Assembly (NCBI GenBank): GCA_947630795.1
Contig: CANRJC010000001.1
Span: 93,353-157,352, forward strand
Direction of reading: 5' to 3'
Source of the DNA: an uncultured Phascolarctobacterium sp.
GTDB lineage: Bacteria; Bacillota; Negativicutes; Acidaminococcales; Acidaminococcaceae
DNA length: 64,000 nt
Shown: positions 5,864-13,620 of the stretch, one piece after another
Layout of the letters: the number at the start of each line of letters is the position of its first letter
Numbering within the stretch: the first letter of the stretch is position 1
Program-made: the position numbers and the translations under genes
The notes under the pieces: generated by a model
Seen by the model: the letters and a program-made list of their open reading frames with translations, nothing else
What the model was told of the DNA's origin: nothing
Database searches by the model: none

Positions 5864-7573
5864 GTGTTCAAGACCATTTGCGCTTTGATCGGCAAAAAAA
5901 GAAAACGGCAGATGTTGACACGCCTGCCTGCTATGCTGTTGGCCTCTCTTTTGGAGATGGCGGGCTTGGCCCTTATCGCCTCGGTGTGTGCGGCTTTGGT
6001 CAGCGGAGCTTGGGCCAAGGAAAATTCCCCCATCATGGTGCTTTACAACTATTTCGGCTTTCAGTCCAAGGGAGAGTTCATCACGGCTATCTTGTCGGTG
6101 ATGATTGCTGTCTATGTGTTCAAACTGTTTTATCTCTCTTGGGAAAATTACATGGCGGCCAAGTTCGTCCGCATTGTTCGAGGGGAGATGGCAACGGCTC
6201 TGTGTCGGCGCATAATCCGTAGTCCTTACGATTTTTATATCAAACACAGCACCGCTCAGATGCAAAATTTACTGGGGCAGGATACCCTGCAGTTTTCCGT
6301 AGGCTTGGATGCTTATATGCAGCTCTTTATGGAATTGCCTGTGGCTCTGGGCATGGTGGCCTGCCTTTTTTGGATCGATCCCATGATGACTGCCTTTGCC
6401 ACCGGCGGCCTCGTAGTGCTGATGATCGTCATCCGCATCGTTTTAAAGCGGCCCATCAAAAGCGCCTCGCGACGGCAGCGAAAGTCCGGCAGGTCGCGGT
6501 GGAAGTGGCTCCACTATATAGCGGGTGGCGTTAAAGATATCAAGGTGGGCGGGCACGAGGACCTCTTTGAGAAAAAATTTGCCGAAGCCGAAGCCGATTT
6601 CGACCGCTCCGACTATTTGAGCCGCTTCTGGAATAAAATGCCCACGCTCTTCATCGAAAGCGTCATGGTGCTGTCGGTGCTGTTTTACATCCTCTACTTG
6701 AACCTCAGCGACAGAAACATGCTGCTCTATCTGCCGGGCCTTTCCGCCTTGGCTTGGACAGCGGTGCGCCTCTTGCCGGCCTGCAGCAGGATCAACAACA
6801 GCCTTACCCAAATAAGTTACAGCAGAGCATCCGTGGAAGCTGTGGCCGCTGTCTTTAAAGAGACAGCGGAGGCCGAGCTGGTCATCGATGAAAAAGCAGC
6901 ATCGGTAAGCGATGGCATCGAGTTGCGTGATCTCACCTTTACTTATGAAGGAAAGAACGAAGCAGTGTTAAAAGATGTGAGCATGAAGATACCCGCAGGC
7001 TCCGCTGTGGGGCTGGTGGGCCTTTCCGGAGCGGGAAAGACCACGCTGCTGGACATCATGCTGGGCCTTTTGCATCCGCAACATGGGGAAGTGTTGATCG
7101 GCGGTGTCCCCATCGACGAGTGCCGTAGAAATTTTTGGCGGCAAACAGCTTATGTGCCCCAAAATACTTTTCTTTTGAACGATACGGTGCGCAGCAATGT
7201 GGCCATGGGCGTTCCTTCCGAAGAGATAGACGATGAGCGGGTGTGGGGGGCACTGAAAAAAGCGGCTTTAGCCGAGGCCGTCGGCCACCTGCCCGGAGGG
7301 CTGGATACGCAAGTGGGCGAGCGGGGCCTTCGTCTCTCCGGCGGTGAGCGTCAGCGGCTGGGGATAGCACGAGCCCTGTATCGAGATTGCCCCGTACTGG
7401 TCTTCGATGAGCCCACTTCCGCTTTAGATGCCCAAACGGAAGCGGAGGTAGTGAAAGTCATCGGCAATCTAAAAGGAGAGAGGACGCTCATCCTCGTTTC
7501 TCACAGCGAGGCGGCCGTTTCTGTTTGCGACCGCATCTATCGGCTCAGCAGTGGCAGAGCTCAACTGCAATGA
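5864..7573 (+). CDS. ABC exporter (fused permease and ATPase), probable peptide export/immunity
   Basis: A 569-residue half-transporter. Hydrophobic helices fill residues 20-300. The ATPase follows with Walker A GLSGAGKTT (386-394), signature LSGGERQ (491-497) and Walker B VLVFDEP (511-517). There is no N-terminal C39 peptidase domain, so leader removal must be done elsewhere, possibly by the S26-like protein. Start GTG 5864 follows a GGGGGG stretch. It is the last gene of the peptide cluster and ends before a terminator. Export of the mature peptide is inferred from position; lipid or drug export is possible for the same fold. Confidence 0.82.
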   Translation: MFKTICALIGKKRKRQMLTRLPAMLLASLLEMAGLALIASVCAALVSGAWAKENSPIMVLYNYFGFQSKGEFITAILSVMIAVYVFKLFYLSWENYMAAKFVRIVRGEMATALCRRIIRSPYDFYIKHSTAQMQNLLGQDTLQFSVGLDAYMQLFMELPVALGMVACLFWIDPMMTAFATGGLVVLMIVIRIVLKRPIKSASRRQRKSGRSRWKWLHYIAGGVKDIKVGGHEDLFEKKFAEAEADFDRSDYLSRFWNKMPTLFIESVMVLSVLFYILYLNLSDRNMLLYLPGLSALAWTAVRLLPACSRINNSLTQISYSRASVEAVAAVFKETAEAELVIDEKAASVSDGIELRDLTFTYEGKNEAVLKDVSMKIPAGSAVGLVGLSGAGKTTLLDIMLGLLHPQHGEVLIGGVPIDECRRNFWRQTAYVPQNTFLLNDTVRSNVAMGVPSEEIDDERVWGALKKAALAEAVGHLPGGLDTQVGERGLRLSGGERQRLGIARALYRDCPVLVFDEPTSALDAQTEAEVVKVIGNLKGERTLILVSHSEAAVSVCDRIYRLSSGRAQLQ

Positions 7574-7640
7574 AAGTGAGCAAGCTATTGCCTGCACGGA
7601 CTGAAAGGATCTAAAGGCTCTGCTTTCAAGGTCGCTTCTC

Positions 7641-7667
7641 GCCCCCTTGCGAGCGGGGCTTTTTCTT
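7641..7667 (+). terminator. Terminator after the ABC exporter
   Basis: GCCCC (7641-7645) pairs GGGGC (7655-7659), followed by TTTTTCTTT. It marks the end of the peptide cluster. Confidence 0.75.
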
Positions 7668-7694
7668 TACCTTGGTCCCTGCCTGTGTTAAAAT
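7666..7694 (+). promoter_or_regulatory. Promoter of xpt
   Basis: TTTACC at 7666-7671, 17 bases, TAAAAT at 7689-7694 with TG two bases upstream. The 77-base leader shows no purine riboswitch pattern. Confidence 0.6.
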
Positions 7695-7771
7695 AAAAGC
7701 GGCGGCCGCTGAAAGAGCGCACAGTCATCGGCCCTTATTTCAAAAAAGAAAAGACAGCGGGAGGAACGGGC

Positions 7772-8362
7772 ATGAAGCTGTTGGAAGAAAAAATTTTGCA
7801 TGACGGCAACATCCGCGCGGGGAACGTGCTGAAGGTGGACAGTTTTTTGAATCATCAGATCGATGTTCCCTTCATCGAAATGCTGGGAAAAGAATTTTAC
7901 CGCCGCTTCGGCAACGAAAAAGTGGATAAGATCCTCACCATCGAGACCAGCGGCATCGGCATCGCCGCCGTCACCGCCACCTATTTCAAAGTGCCGGTGC
8001 TCTTCGCCAAGAAAAGCAGCGGCAGCAACATGGATAAGGATGTATACTTCACTCAGATCTATTCTTATACTCACAACAAGACCAACACCGTCACCATCGC
8101 CAAAAGATTTTTGCAGGCAGGGGACCGGGTGCTGATCATCGACGATTTTTTGGCCAACGGCTGTGCTTTGGAAGGCCTTTTGGATATGGTGAGACAGGCG
8201 GGGGCCCAAGTGGCGGGCATCGGCATCGTCATCGAGAAGGGCTTTCAGGGCGGCGGCGATAAACTGCGGGCCAAGGGCCTGCCTTTGGTCTCCCTGGCCA
8301 TCGTGGATGCCATGGACAGCGCCACCGGCAAGATCAGTTTTCGCAAGGAAGCAAGGGAATGA
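7772..8362 (+). CDS. xpt: Xanthine phosphoribosyltransferase
   Basis: A 196-residue type I phosphoribosyltransferase that converts xanthine plus PRPP to XMP in purine salvage. It starts MKLLEEKI with the family's GNVLKVDSFLNHQ segment near residue 20, ETSGIGIA near 60, and the PRPP-binding loop VLIIDDFLANGCA near 127-139. Length matches Xpt (about 190). GGGAGGAAC precedes ATG 7772. In many Firmicutes a purine riboswitch controls xpt, but none is seen here. Confidence 0.92.
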   Translation: MKLLEEKILHDGNIRAGNVLKVDSFLNHQIDVPFIEMLGKEFYRRFGNEKVDKILTIETSGIGIAAVTATYFKVPVLFAKKSSGSNMDKDVYFTQIYSYTHNKTNTVTIAKRFLQAGDRVLIIDDFLANGCALEGLLDMVRQAGAQVAGIGIVIEKGFQGGGDKLRAKGLPLVSLAIVDAMDSATGKISFRKEARE

Positions 8363-8395
8363 AAGGACAAAGCAAAGCCTGAGGTGAAAAAGATC

Positions 8396-9325
8396 ATGAC
8401 TGTTCCGGGCATCATCGATGCTCACATGCACTATTTCGATGTGGAAGGTTTTCGGGAAACGGCGCTGGCTGCCGGGCACGAGAACAGCGCCGCCTGCTGG
8501 CGGAAAATTTGCCGAGAGAACGGCATCGTTTTCGCCGTGGCCATGGGCAACACCATGGACGAGCCTTCTTTTTACGGCGGCGTTCCTCCTCGCCTCATAG
8601 ATCTGGCCGGGCCTTTCGACCGCGAGCATTATAATCAGCCCGACGACATAGGCTACTGCTTGGGAGTGATGAGCGAAGAGATAGGGGAAGGGCAGGCGGA
8701 AGCCACGGCTCGGGAGTTCGAGCCCTATCTGCGAGAGCCCCACTGCTTGGGCATCAAGCTTTACCCCGGCTATAACAAAGTTTACGCCAACGACAGAAGG
8801 CACTGGCCTCTTTTCGAACTGGCCCGGGCCTACGATGTGCCGGTGGCGATCCATTGCGGCGACACCGCTCGGCCCCAGGGCCTTTTGAAATACAGCCACC
8901 CCTTGAACGTAGACGAAGCGGCGGTGACCTTTCCCGATGTGACCTTCGTCATTTGCCACGTGGGCAATCCTTGGATATTGGACGCTTGTGAAGTGGCGGC
9001 GAAAGATCCCAACGTGGCTTTGGATCTGTCAGGCCTTCTGGCAGGCAACGTGAAGCCTCTTTTGATCTACGACGACAATAGGGGCTACATCCGCTATCTG
9101 CGCACTTGGCTCAATTATCTGGGCGACTACGGGCGGGTGATGTACGGCAGCGATTGGCCCTTGGTGAATATCCCCGCTTACATCCGCTTCATCGCCCACA
9201 CGGTGCCGGAAGAATATCACGAAGACGTGTTTTACCGCAGCGCTTTGCGCATTTATAAAAGGATAGGCCCGCTGCTCAAGGCGCAGAATGAAGGCTCGCC
9301 CCTTCCCTCATACGCCCGCAAATAA
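8396..9325 (+). CDS. Amidohydrolase-family (TIM-barrel) metal-dependent hydrolase
   Basis: A 309-residue protein of the amidohydrolase-2 type. GIIDAHMH near residues 5-12 carries the first metal-binding histidines, VAIHCGD and VICHVGN the middle ones, and YGSDWPL the late catalytic aspartate. Family members are decarboxylases or hydrolases of varied substrates; the substrate here is unknown. ATG 8396 is chosen because GAGGTG ends 9 bases upstream; a GTG at 8384 lies within that site. It follows xpt by 33 bases, so a link to nucleobase metabolism is possible but unproven. Confidence 0.75.
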   Translation: MTVPGIIDAHMHYFDVEGFRETALAAGHENSAACWRKICRENGIVFAVAMGNTMDEPSFYGGVPPRLIDLAGPFDREHYNQPDDIGYCLGVMSEEIGEGQAEATAREFEPYLREPHCLGIKLYPGYNKVYANDRRHWPLFELARAYDVPVAIHCGDTARPQGLLKYSHPLNVDEAAVTFPDVTFVICHVGNPWILDACEVAAKDPNVALDLSGLLAGNVKPLLIYDDNRGYIRYLRTWLNYLGDYGRVMYGSDWPLVNIPAYIRFIAHTVPEEYHEDVFYRSALRIYKRIGPLLKAQNEGSPLPSYARK

Positions 9326-9366
9326 AAAGACGAGCCGCTGGCGGGCCCAAGTCCAAAGGAGAGATA

Positions 9367-10071
9367 ATGGCTAAAGAAGATCGCAGCGTGGAAGAGATAC
9401 AGGCAGCCCTGCCCGCATGGGAACTGTGGCAGCACCTCCCCGAGCGGGTGGGGAGCTACATTTTGCGGAGGGAGAGCAGCGTAAAAGGCTTGGAGCTCAC
9501 CCTCGCTTCTTATGAAGACGCCGCCGCTCATCGGGCCCTGCGGCTCATCTACAGCCGCGAGACCGGCGACTATGTGCCGGTAAAAGAAGTGGGGCTGCAC
9601 AGCTGCCGCGCCGACGAATATTTCAGCAGAGAGCCGGAAGTTTTTGCCGCCGGCCTCCCGGCGGCCCTGCCTAAGCTGCTGGCAAGTTTGAACGGGCAAG
9701 AGGCACCGAACTGCGAGATGCGGCGCTTCGCTCTGAGCAGCTGGGCCTACACCGAAAAACTGCCTCTGAAGGCAGAAGGCTTCGAACTTTTTATCTCGCC
9801 CCGCAAACCGCTGCCCTATATCAACGGCTCTCACATCATTTTAGATTACAGCGATTTTGCGGCAGGTGATCAACTCTGTGTTCTCTACAACAGTTTTCGC
9901 GACGAATTTTTCGCCGAATACCGCAAAAATTTCGTGCCTTTGGCCGTTTTGCCCCGCTATGACATCAACGGGCCCGAAGGCAGCCCGCCCATTAAAGAAT
10001 TGAAAGACTTGGAGCAGCGGCTGGACGAGTGCCTGCTCCCCGCCTTAAAAGAATTGGCGCGCAAGATCTGA
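9367..10071 (+). CDS. Conserved-looking cytoplasmic protein of unknown function
   Basis: A 234-residue soluble protein with no signal peptide or membrane helix and no motif I recognise. It is rich in charged residues, with a PRKPLPYINGSHIIL stretch near 147-161 and YDINGPEGSPP near 198. AAAGGAGAG precedes ATG 9367. It lies 41 bases after the amidohydrolase and is probably co-transcribed with it and xpt. Confidence 0.6.
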   Translation: MAKEDRSVEEIQAALPAWELWQHLPERVGSYILRRESSVKGLELTLASYEDAAAHRALRLIYSRETGDYVPVKEVGLHSCRADEYFSREPEVFAAGLPAALPKLLASLNGQEAPNCEMRRFALSSWAYTEKLPLKAEGFELFISPRKPLPYINGSHIILDYSDFAAGDQLCVLYNSFRDEFFAEYRKNFVPLAVLPRYDINGPEGSPPIKELKDLEQRLDECLLPALKELARKI

Positions 10072-10114
10072 AAGCCGGCTGTGGGGAAGTGAGCGGGAAA
10101 ATCGCCGAAAGCTA

Positions 10115-10143
10115 TTGACAGCGATAGGTAAAATTAGTATAAT
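10115..10143 (+). promoter_or_regulatory. Promoter of the second tRNA block
   Basis: TTGACA at 10115-10120, 17 bases, TATAAT at 10138-10143: perfect consensus, as at the first tRNA block. Confidence 0.9.
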
Positions 10144-10160
10144 GTAGTTCGTGGTTGCAT

Positions 10161-10237
10161 GGCCCGGTGGTTCAGTTGGTTAGAATGCCGCCCTGTCACG
10201 GCGGAGGTCGTGGGTTCGAGTCCCATCCGGGTCGCCA
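10161..10237 (+). tRNA. tRNA-Asp (GTC)
   Basis: Acceptor GGCCCGG with CCGGGTC, anticodon stem-loop GCCGCCCTGTCACGGCGG giving GTC, and encoded CCA. Confidence 0.95.
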
Positions 10238-10242
10238 ACTAT

Positions 10243-10318
10243 GCCTCGGTAGCTCAGTTGGTAGAGCAAAGGACTGAAAATCCTTGTGTCCGCAGTTCGA
10301 TTCTGCGCTGAGGCACCA
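10243..10318 (+). tRNA. tRNA-Phe (GAA)
   Basis: Acceptor GCCTCGG pairs CTGAGGC with one G:T. Loop CTGAAAA gives GAA. CCA is encoded. Confidence 0.93.
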
Positions 10319-10321
10319 AAA

Positions 10322-10396
10322 GCGGAAGTAGCTCAGTGGTAGAGCACCACCTTGCCAAGGTGGGGGTCGCGAGTTCGAGCCTCGTTTTCCGCTCCA
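10322..10396 (+). tRNA. tRNA-Gly (GCC)
   Basis: Acceptor GCGGAAG with TTTCCGC, anticodon loop TTGCCAA giving GCC, and encoded CCA. Confidence 0.94.
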
Positions 10397-10430
10397 GCAC
10401 TACGGCAGCGCAAGCTGATCCGATAGAAGA

Positions 10431-10504
10431 GGCGACATAGCCAAGAGGTAAGGCAGAGGTCTGCAAAACCTTTATCCCCAGTTCGATTCTGGGTGTCGCC
10501 TCCA
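10431..10504 (+). tRNA. tRNA-Cys (GCA)
   Basis: Acceptor GGCGACA with TGTCGCC, loop CTGCAAA giving GCA, and encoded CCA. Confidence 0.94.
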
Positions 10505-10548
10505 AATTTTTTGAAATTTTTCGGCCAGAGGCCTTTGAAGACAGAACT

Positions 10549-10637
10549 GCCGCGGTGGCGGAACTGGCAGACGCAAGGGACTTAAAATCCCTCGGTCAGA
10601 GATGACCGTACCGGTTCGATCCCGGTCCGCGGCACCA
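10549..10637 (+). tRNA. tRNA-Leu (TAA)
   Basis: Class II tRNA with acceptor GCCGCGG/CCGCGGC, loop CTTAAAA giving TAA, a long variable arm, and encoded CCA. Confidence 0.95.
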
Positions 10638-10653
10638 AGATCATCAATACGAA

Positions 10654-10682
10654 CCTGAGCTTAAGACGCTCAGGTCTTTTTG
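10654..10682 (+). terminator. Terminator of the second tRNA block
   Basis: CCTGAGC (10654-10660) pairs GCTCAGG (10668-10674) and is followed by TCTTTTTG. Confidence 0.88.
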
Positions 10683-10774
10683 TTTGCAAAATTTTGCGGG
10701 AGGGGCATAGGCAGTTTGGAGTGTGGAGTTTAGATCTTAGGGGTTTTGAGAAAGTCAAAGACGCACAGCCTTCA

Positions 10775-11135
10775 ACGAAAAAATGTAAAGTCGAGCTCAA
10801 AAAGAAAAAGCCGATCGCAAAAACGAGCGGCGCTCAGCCTTCAGCGTAAAAAAGCACAGTCGATTGTAAAAAGAAAAAGCAGAACCGAAAAGGCGAGAGG
10901 CGAGGGTAAAATGCGAGTGTTGCTCGACATTCAACGAAAAAATGTAGAGTCGAGCTCAAAAGGGAAAAGCAGATCTTAAAAAGGGAGGGCAGGCGACCGT
11001 AAACATAAAAATGTAAGGTCGAACTAAAAAATCAAAGTCGATCGCAAAAAGCGAAAGTCGATCGTAAAAAAGGAGAGTCGAACTTAAAAAGCAAAAGTCG
11101 ATCTTAAAAAAAGCGAGAGTCGATCGTAAAAAACA
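10775..11135 (+). repeat. Degenerate purine-rich tandem repeats upstream of the SLH porin
   Basis: The stretch is built from imperfect units of about 20-22 bases with the core AGTCGATCGTAAAAAGCG, clearest between 11030 and 11130 and increasingly decayed towards 10775. One strand is strongly A/G-rich. No gene with a plausible protein is seen in 10684-11219. The short open frame that runs through it encodes only Lys/Arg/Ser-rich low-complexity sequence. Confidence 0.7.
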
Positions 11136-11285
11136 AGGGGCGCGAGAGCGCCTCTTAAAATTTTTGCGCGAAAACTTACGGAAATTCACAAAAAATTTTC
11201 AGTTCCGACCGAAAAAGTCTTGTGGGGGGGTTCAACTATGCTACAATAAAAGCGATGATGCGAAGGGTGGGAAAGTTCGGGAGTA
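11125..11285 (+). repeat. Long direct repeat, copy 1 (porin promoter and leader start)
   Basis: This 161-base block recurs at 63839-64000 with about nine substitutions and one extra G by my count. It covers a GGCGCGAGAGCGCC hairpin, an A/T-rich stretch, the G-tract promoter and the first 35 bases of the transcribed leader. Confidence 0.9.
11220..11247 (+). promoter_or_regulatory. G-tract promoter of the SLH porin
   Basis: TTGTGG at 11220-11225 is extended to seven G. After a 16-base spacer with TG upstream comes TACAAT at 11242-11247. Same design as at 1367 and 1959. Confidence 0.8.
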
Positions 11286-11480
11286 GTTTCAAGGATTTCT
11301 TCTCCCGTGCTTTTTCTCGCAAGCCGCCGGAAACATCGTCGAGGGCGTGGGCGCTGAGGCGAGCGCCCGGGCCCATAAGAAAAGTTTATGAACTCCGTCG
11401 CTGCCGGGCGATACGCAAAGGAAACAAGGATACTTTGGTGGGGACCGGCCGCCTCGGGAGTTTGTAAAATACATTTATTC
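11252..11480 (+). promoter_or_regulatory. Long structured 5' leader of the SLH porin mRNA
   Basis: About 230 transcribed bases precede the porin start. Visible stems: CGGGAG 11278-11283 with CTCCCG 11302-11307; GGGCGCT 11349-11355 with AGCGCCC 11362-11368; outer AACTCC 11391-11396 with GGAGTT 11457-11462 enclosing GCCGG 11403-11407/CCGGC 11445-11449 and CAAAG 11416-11420/CTTTG 11433-11437. It does not match any riboswitch class I can recognise by eye. Confidence 0.6.
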
Positions 11481-11497
11481 CTGAGGAGGAATGCAAA

Positions 11498-12739
11498 ATG
11501 AAAAAGTCTCTTATCTTTGCCATGGCTATGGCTCTGGGCGTAACTGCCAGCGCTTATGCCGCCAACCCGTTCAGCGACGTGCCTGCAGGCCATTGGGCTT
11601 ATGACAGCATCGAGAAACTGGCTGCTGCCGGCGTTATCGACGGCTACGGCGACGGCACCTTCGGCGGCGACAAACTGATGACCCGCTATGAGATGGCTCA
11701 GATCGTTGCCCGTGCTATGGCCAACGGCGCCAATGTGGACAAACTGGCTGCCGAGTTTGCAGATGAGCTGGACGCCCTTGGTGTTCGCGTCGCCAACTTG
11801 GAGAAGAAGGCCGACGCCGTTAAGATCACCGGCCAGATCCGTACCCACTATGCAAGCTATCACTCTCTTAAGAACCAAGGAACTGATAGGCAGGATACTG
11901 TAATGCGTTCTCGTCTGTGGTTCGCAGGCCAGATCAACGACGACTGGACATACACCGGTATGATTCAGAACGAGCAAAAGTTTGAGAGTGCAGGTGGCGA
12001 TGAGGACACTAACTTCCAGCGTGCTTTTGTAAACGGCAAACTGGGCGGCGTAGCTGTTGAGGCTGGCCGTAACAACCTTGGTCTGTTGGGCACTGGCGGT
12101 CAGGTATATAGCAACCGTGTTGACTATGTAAAAGCCTCCTATGGTAAAGACGTAAAACTTACCGGCATGATAGGTAAGATGGCTAGTGGTAATGGTAAGA
12201 ATATTGGCGGTGATTTCTGGGCAGCTTCTTTGAGCGGTAAGATCGGCGTAGTCAATGCTGAGGTAACTTATGTTGATGTAAAGGATCAAAACCCCAGTGT
12301 AACCAATAAAGTTAATACGCGGGGTGCGTTCGATAACAGCATCCTTGGTATCGATGTAAAATTCCCCATCGTAAAGAATCTGACCTTGGAAGGCCTGTGG
12401 CTGAAGGCTGAGGAAGACGACTTGGACGGTAATGATCAGGGTGTATTCGCAATGCTGAAATACGGTGGAGCGAAAGCTAACAAACCAGGTAGCTGGGGCG
12501 TATTCGCTAAGTATTGGAACATGGCAGGCACCACTATGATCTCTGAAGGTGATGACAACGCCTATGAAAACAACTTCTTAGATGCAGGCTTCACCGGTTA
12601 CGGCGTAGGCGCTGAATATGCAGTTGCCAAGAACATGATCGCTTATATCGATTATGTTGATTTGGAGAGCAAAGGCTCCGGCGCTCGGGACAAAGGGGAT
12701 GGCTCTGCTTTGTGGACCCATCTGATGATCACTTTCTAA
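11498..12739 (+). CDS. S-layer-homology-domain outer-membrane porin
   Basis: A 413-residue precursor. Signal peptide MKKSLIFAMAMALGVTASAYA is cut near residue 21. An SLH domain fills about 24-75 (NPFSDVPAGHWAYDSIEKL, GDGTFGGDKLMTRYEMA). A short coiled-coil linker runs about 80-108, then an amphipathic beta-barrel begins VKITGQIRTHY and ends in a C-terminal Phe (HLMITF), the outer-membrane insertion signal. Proteins of this build (OmpM/Mep45-like) tie the outer membrane to peptidoglycan-linked polymer and form general pores in Negativicutes. AGGAGGA precedes ATG 11498. Strong promoter, long leader and terminator suggest abundant expression. A second copy likely begins just past the window end. 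Confidence 0.92.
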   Translation: MKKSLIFAMAMALGVTASAYAANPFSDVPAGHWAYDSIEKLAAAGVIDGYGDGTFGGDKLMTRYEMAQIVARAMANGANVDKLAAEFADELDALGVRVANLEKKADAVKITGQIRTHYASYHSLKNQGTDRQDTVMRSRLWFAGQINDDWTYTGMIQNEQKFESAGGDEDTNFQRAFVNGKLGGVAVEAGRNNLGLLGTGGQVYSNRVDYVKASYGKDVKLTGMIGKMASGNGKNIGGDFWAASLSGKIGVVNAEVTYVDVKDQNPSVTNKVNTRGAFDNSILGIDVKFPIVKNLTLEGLWLKAEEDDLDGNDQGVFAMLKYGGAKANKPGSWGVFAKYWNMAGTTMISEGDDNAYENNFLDAGFTGYGVGAEYAVAKNMIAYIDYVDLESKGSGARDKGDGSALWTHLMITF

Positions 12740-12783
12740 GAAAAATTCGTCACAGCGGCAACTGCGCAAGTTGCAAAAAAACG

Positions 12784-12810
12784 GAGGGGCACGCAAGTGC
12801 CCCTCTTTTA
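12784..12810 (+). terminator. Terminator of the SLH porin
   Basis: GAGGGGCAC (12784-12792), loop GCAA, GTGCCCCTC (12797-12805), TTTTA. Confidence 0.88.
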
Positions 12811-12820
12811 TGTTGTGAAG

Positions 12821-12858
12821 AAAAGAAAAAAGCGGGAGAGTTTTCGGCTCTCACCGCC
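12821..12858 (-). terminator. Terminator of hepT-mntA (minus strand)
   Basis: Read on the minus strand: GCGGTGAGAG, loop CCGAAAA, CTCTCCCGC, then TTTTTTCTTTTCTT. It lies back-to-back with the porin terminator. Confidence 0.8.
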
Positions 12859-12881
12859 CGTTTTGCTTATAGCGACAAAAC

Positions 12882-13229
12882 TCATGCTTCTCCGGCCATA
12901 AGTTCCTTCAATTGCGTTATCAAGATCGGCAACTCTTCGAAGACCACATCTGCTATGATATTCCAGTTGGTCCCATCATAGTTATGGACTAACCTATGCC
13001 TGACTCCGGCTATCATGGCCCAAGGGATCTGCGGCTGTCCCTTTTTATATTCGTCCGACAGTCGGTAAACATGCTCGCCGATATTGTAGAGCGGGGTAGT
13101 GACGAGCCATTGCAGAGGTCGCTCTTGCAACAGAGACTCTCTGCTCACAGCGTTTTCAGCGATGTATTCGTGCAACTGCACGGCATTCTCGTAAATTTTG
13201 ATGATGCGCTGCCGATCGGTGAACTTCAT
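12882..13229 (-). CDS. hepT: HepT-like HEPN toxin (DUF86)
   Basis: A 115-residue helical HEPN-domain protein. The RNase motif RX4HXY is present as RHRLVHNY (Arg77, His82, Tyr84). In studied MntA/HepT pairs the toxin cuts tRNA or mRNA and is silenced when MntA attaches AMP to the motif tyrosine. The start ATG overlaps the antitoxin stop by four bases, so the pair is translationally coupled with antitoxin first. It may stabilise this locus or act in phage defence; that is family knowledge, not shown here. Confidence 0.87.
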   Translation of the reverse strand: MKFTDRQRIIKIYENAVQLHEYIAENAVSRESLLQERPLQWLVTTPLYNIGEHVYRLSDEYKKGQPQIPWAMIAGVRHRLVHNYDGTNWNIIADVVFEELPILITQLKELMAGEA

Positions 13230-13558
13230 GCTACCAACAGCCTTTCTTTCATAACGGCAGTATAAAAATCGCTGCCACTGTTTATCTCGCTGATCTCGAA
13301 TACATCCACTTTTTTCTTCAACACTTCTCGTAATTCTTCCGCTAAAGCAAAAACAGAAACAGGTTTGAACCCTTCGCCGCCATAAACGAGAAAGTCCAGA
13401 TCGCTGTCGGCATCAGCTTCTCCCCGAGCGTAGGAGCCGAAGAGATAGATCGCCCGCAACTTGTATTTTTCAGCAAGAGGCTTCACGATGCAGCTGATAG
13501 TTTCTATGGTAAGAGCATTTTCAGACACGGCGATCTTCCCTTCCTCCGGTTCGTTCAC
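13226..13558 (-). CDS. mntA: MntA-like nucleotidyltransferase antitoxin
   Basis: A 110-residue minimal nucleotidyltransferase. The GSX10DXD signature is complete: GSYARGEADADSDLD with Gly41, Ser42, Asp53 and Asp55. It is expected to AMPylate the HEPN toxin downstream, using ATP. The 5' side holds a good minus-strand promoter and a palindrome beside the -10 box, consistent with autoregulation by the pair. Both catalytic residues and toxin motif look intact, so the module is probably active. Confidence 0.87.
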   Translation of the reverse strand: MNEPEEGKIAVSENALTIETISCIVKPLAEKYKLRAIYLFGSYARGEADADSDLDFLVYGGEGFKPVSVFALAEELREVLKKKVDVFEISEINSGSDFYTAVMKERLLVA

Positions 13559-13567
13559 ACAACATGT

Positions 13568-13620
13568 AAAGCAGAAATATGTTCTGCTTTGATTCTATCA
13601 TAATAAAAAACTTTTTTCAA
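13568..13620 (-). promoter_or_regulatory. Promoter and palindromic operator of mntA-hepT
   Basis: On the minus strand TTGAAA (plus 13615-13620), 17 bases, TAGAAT (plus 13592-13597). Directly downstream lies a perfect 9-base inverted repeat AAAGCAGAA / TTCTGCTTT (13568-13576 and 13582-13590) with a 5-base centre, well placed for repressor binding. Confidence 0.65.

Noticed and set aside
7695..7771. Purine riboswitch before xpt
   Set aside because: The conserved core and paired arms of purine riboswitches are not present in this 77-base leader.
7688..8959. Long minus-strand open frame opposite xpt and the amidohydrolase
   Set aside because: Antisense shadow of two genes with clear motifs; the translated sequence has no family features.
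10746..10979. Lys/Arg/Ser-rich open frame in the repeats
   Set aside because: Low-complexity translation of tandem repeats, with no ribosome site.
10775..11135. CRISPR array
   Set aside because: Units are imperfect, have no unique spacers of constant size, and no cas gene is near.
11252..11490. RNase P RNA, tmRNA, cobalamin or cyclic-di-GMP riboswitch in the porin leader
   Set aside because: None of the conserved cores of these RNAs could be aligned by eye; recorded only as a structured leader.
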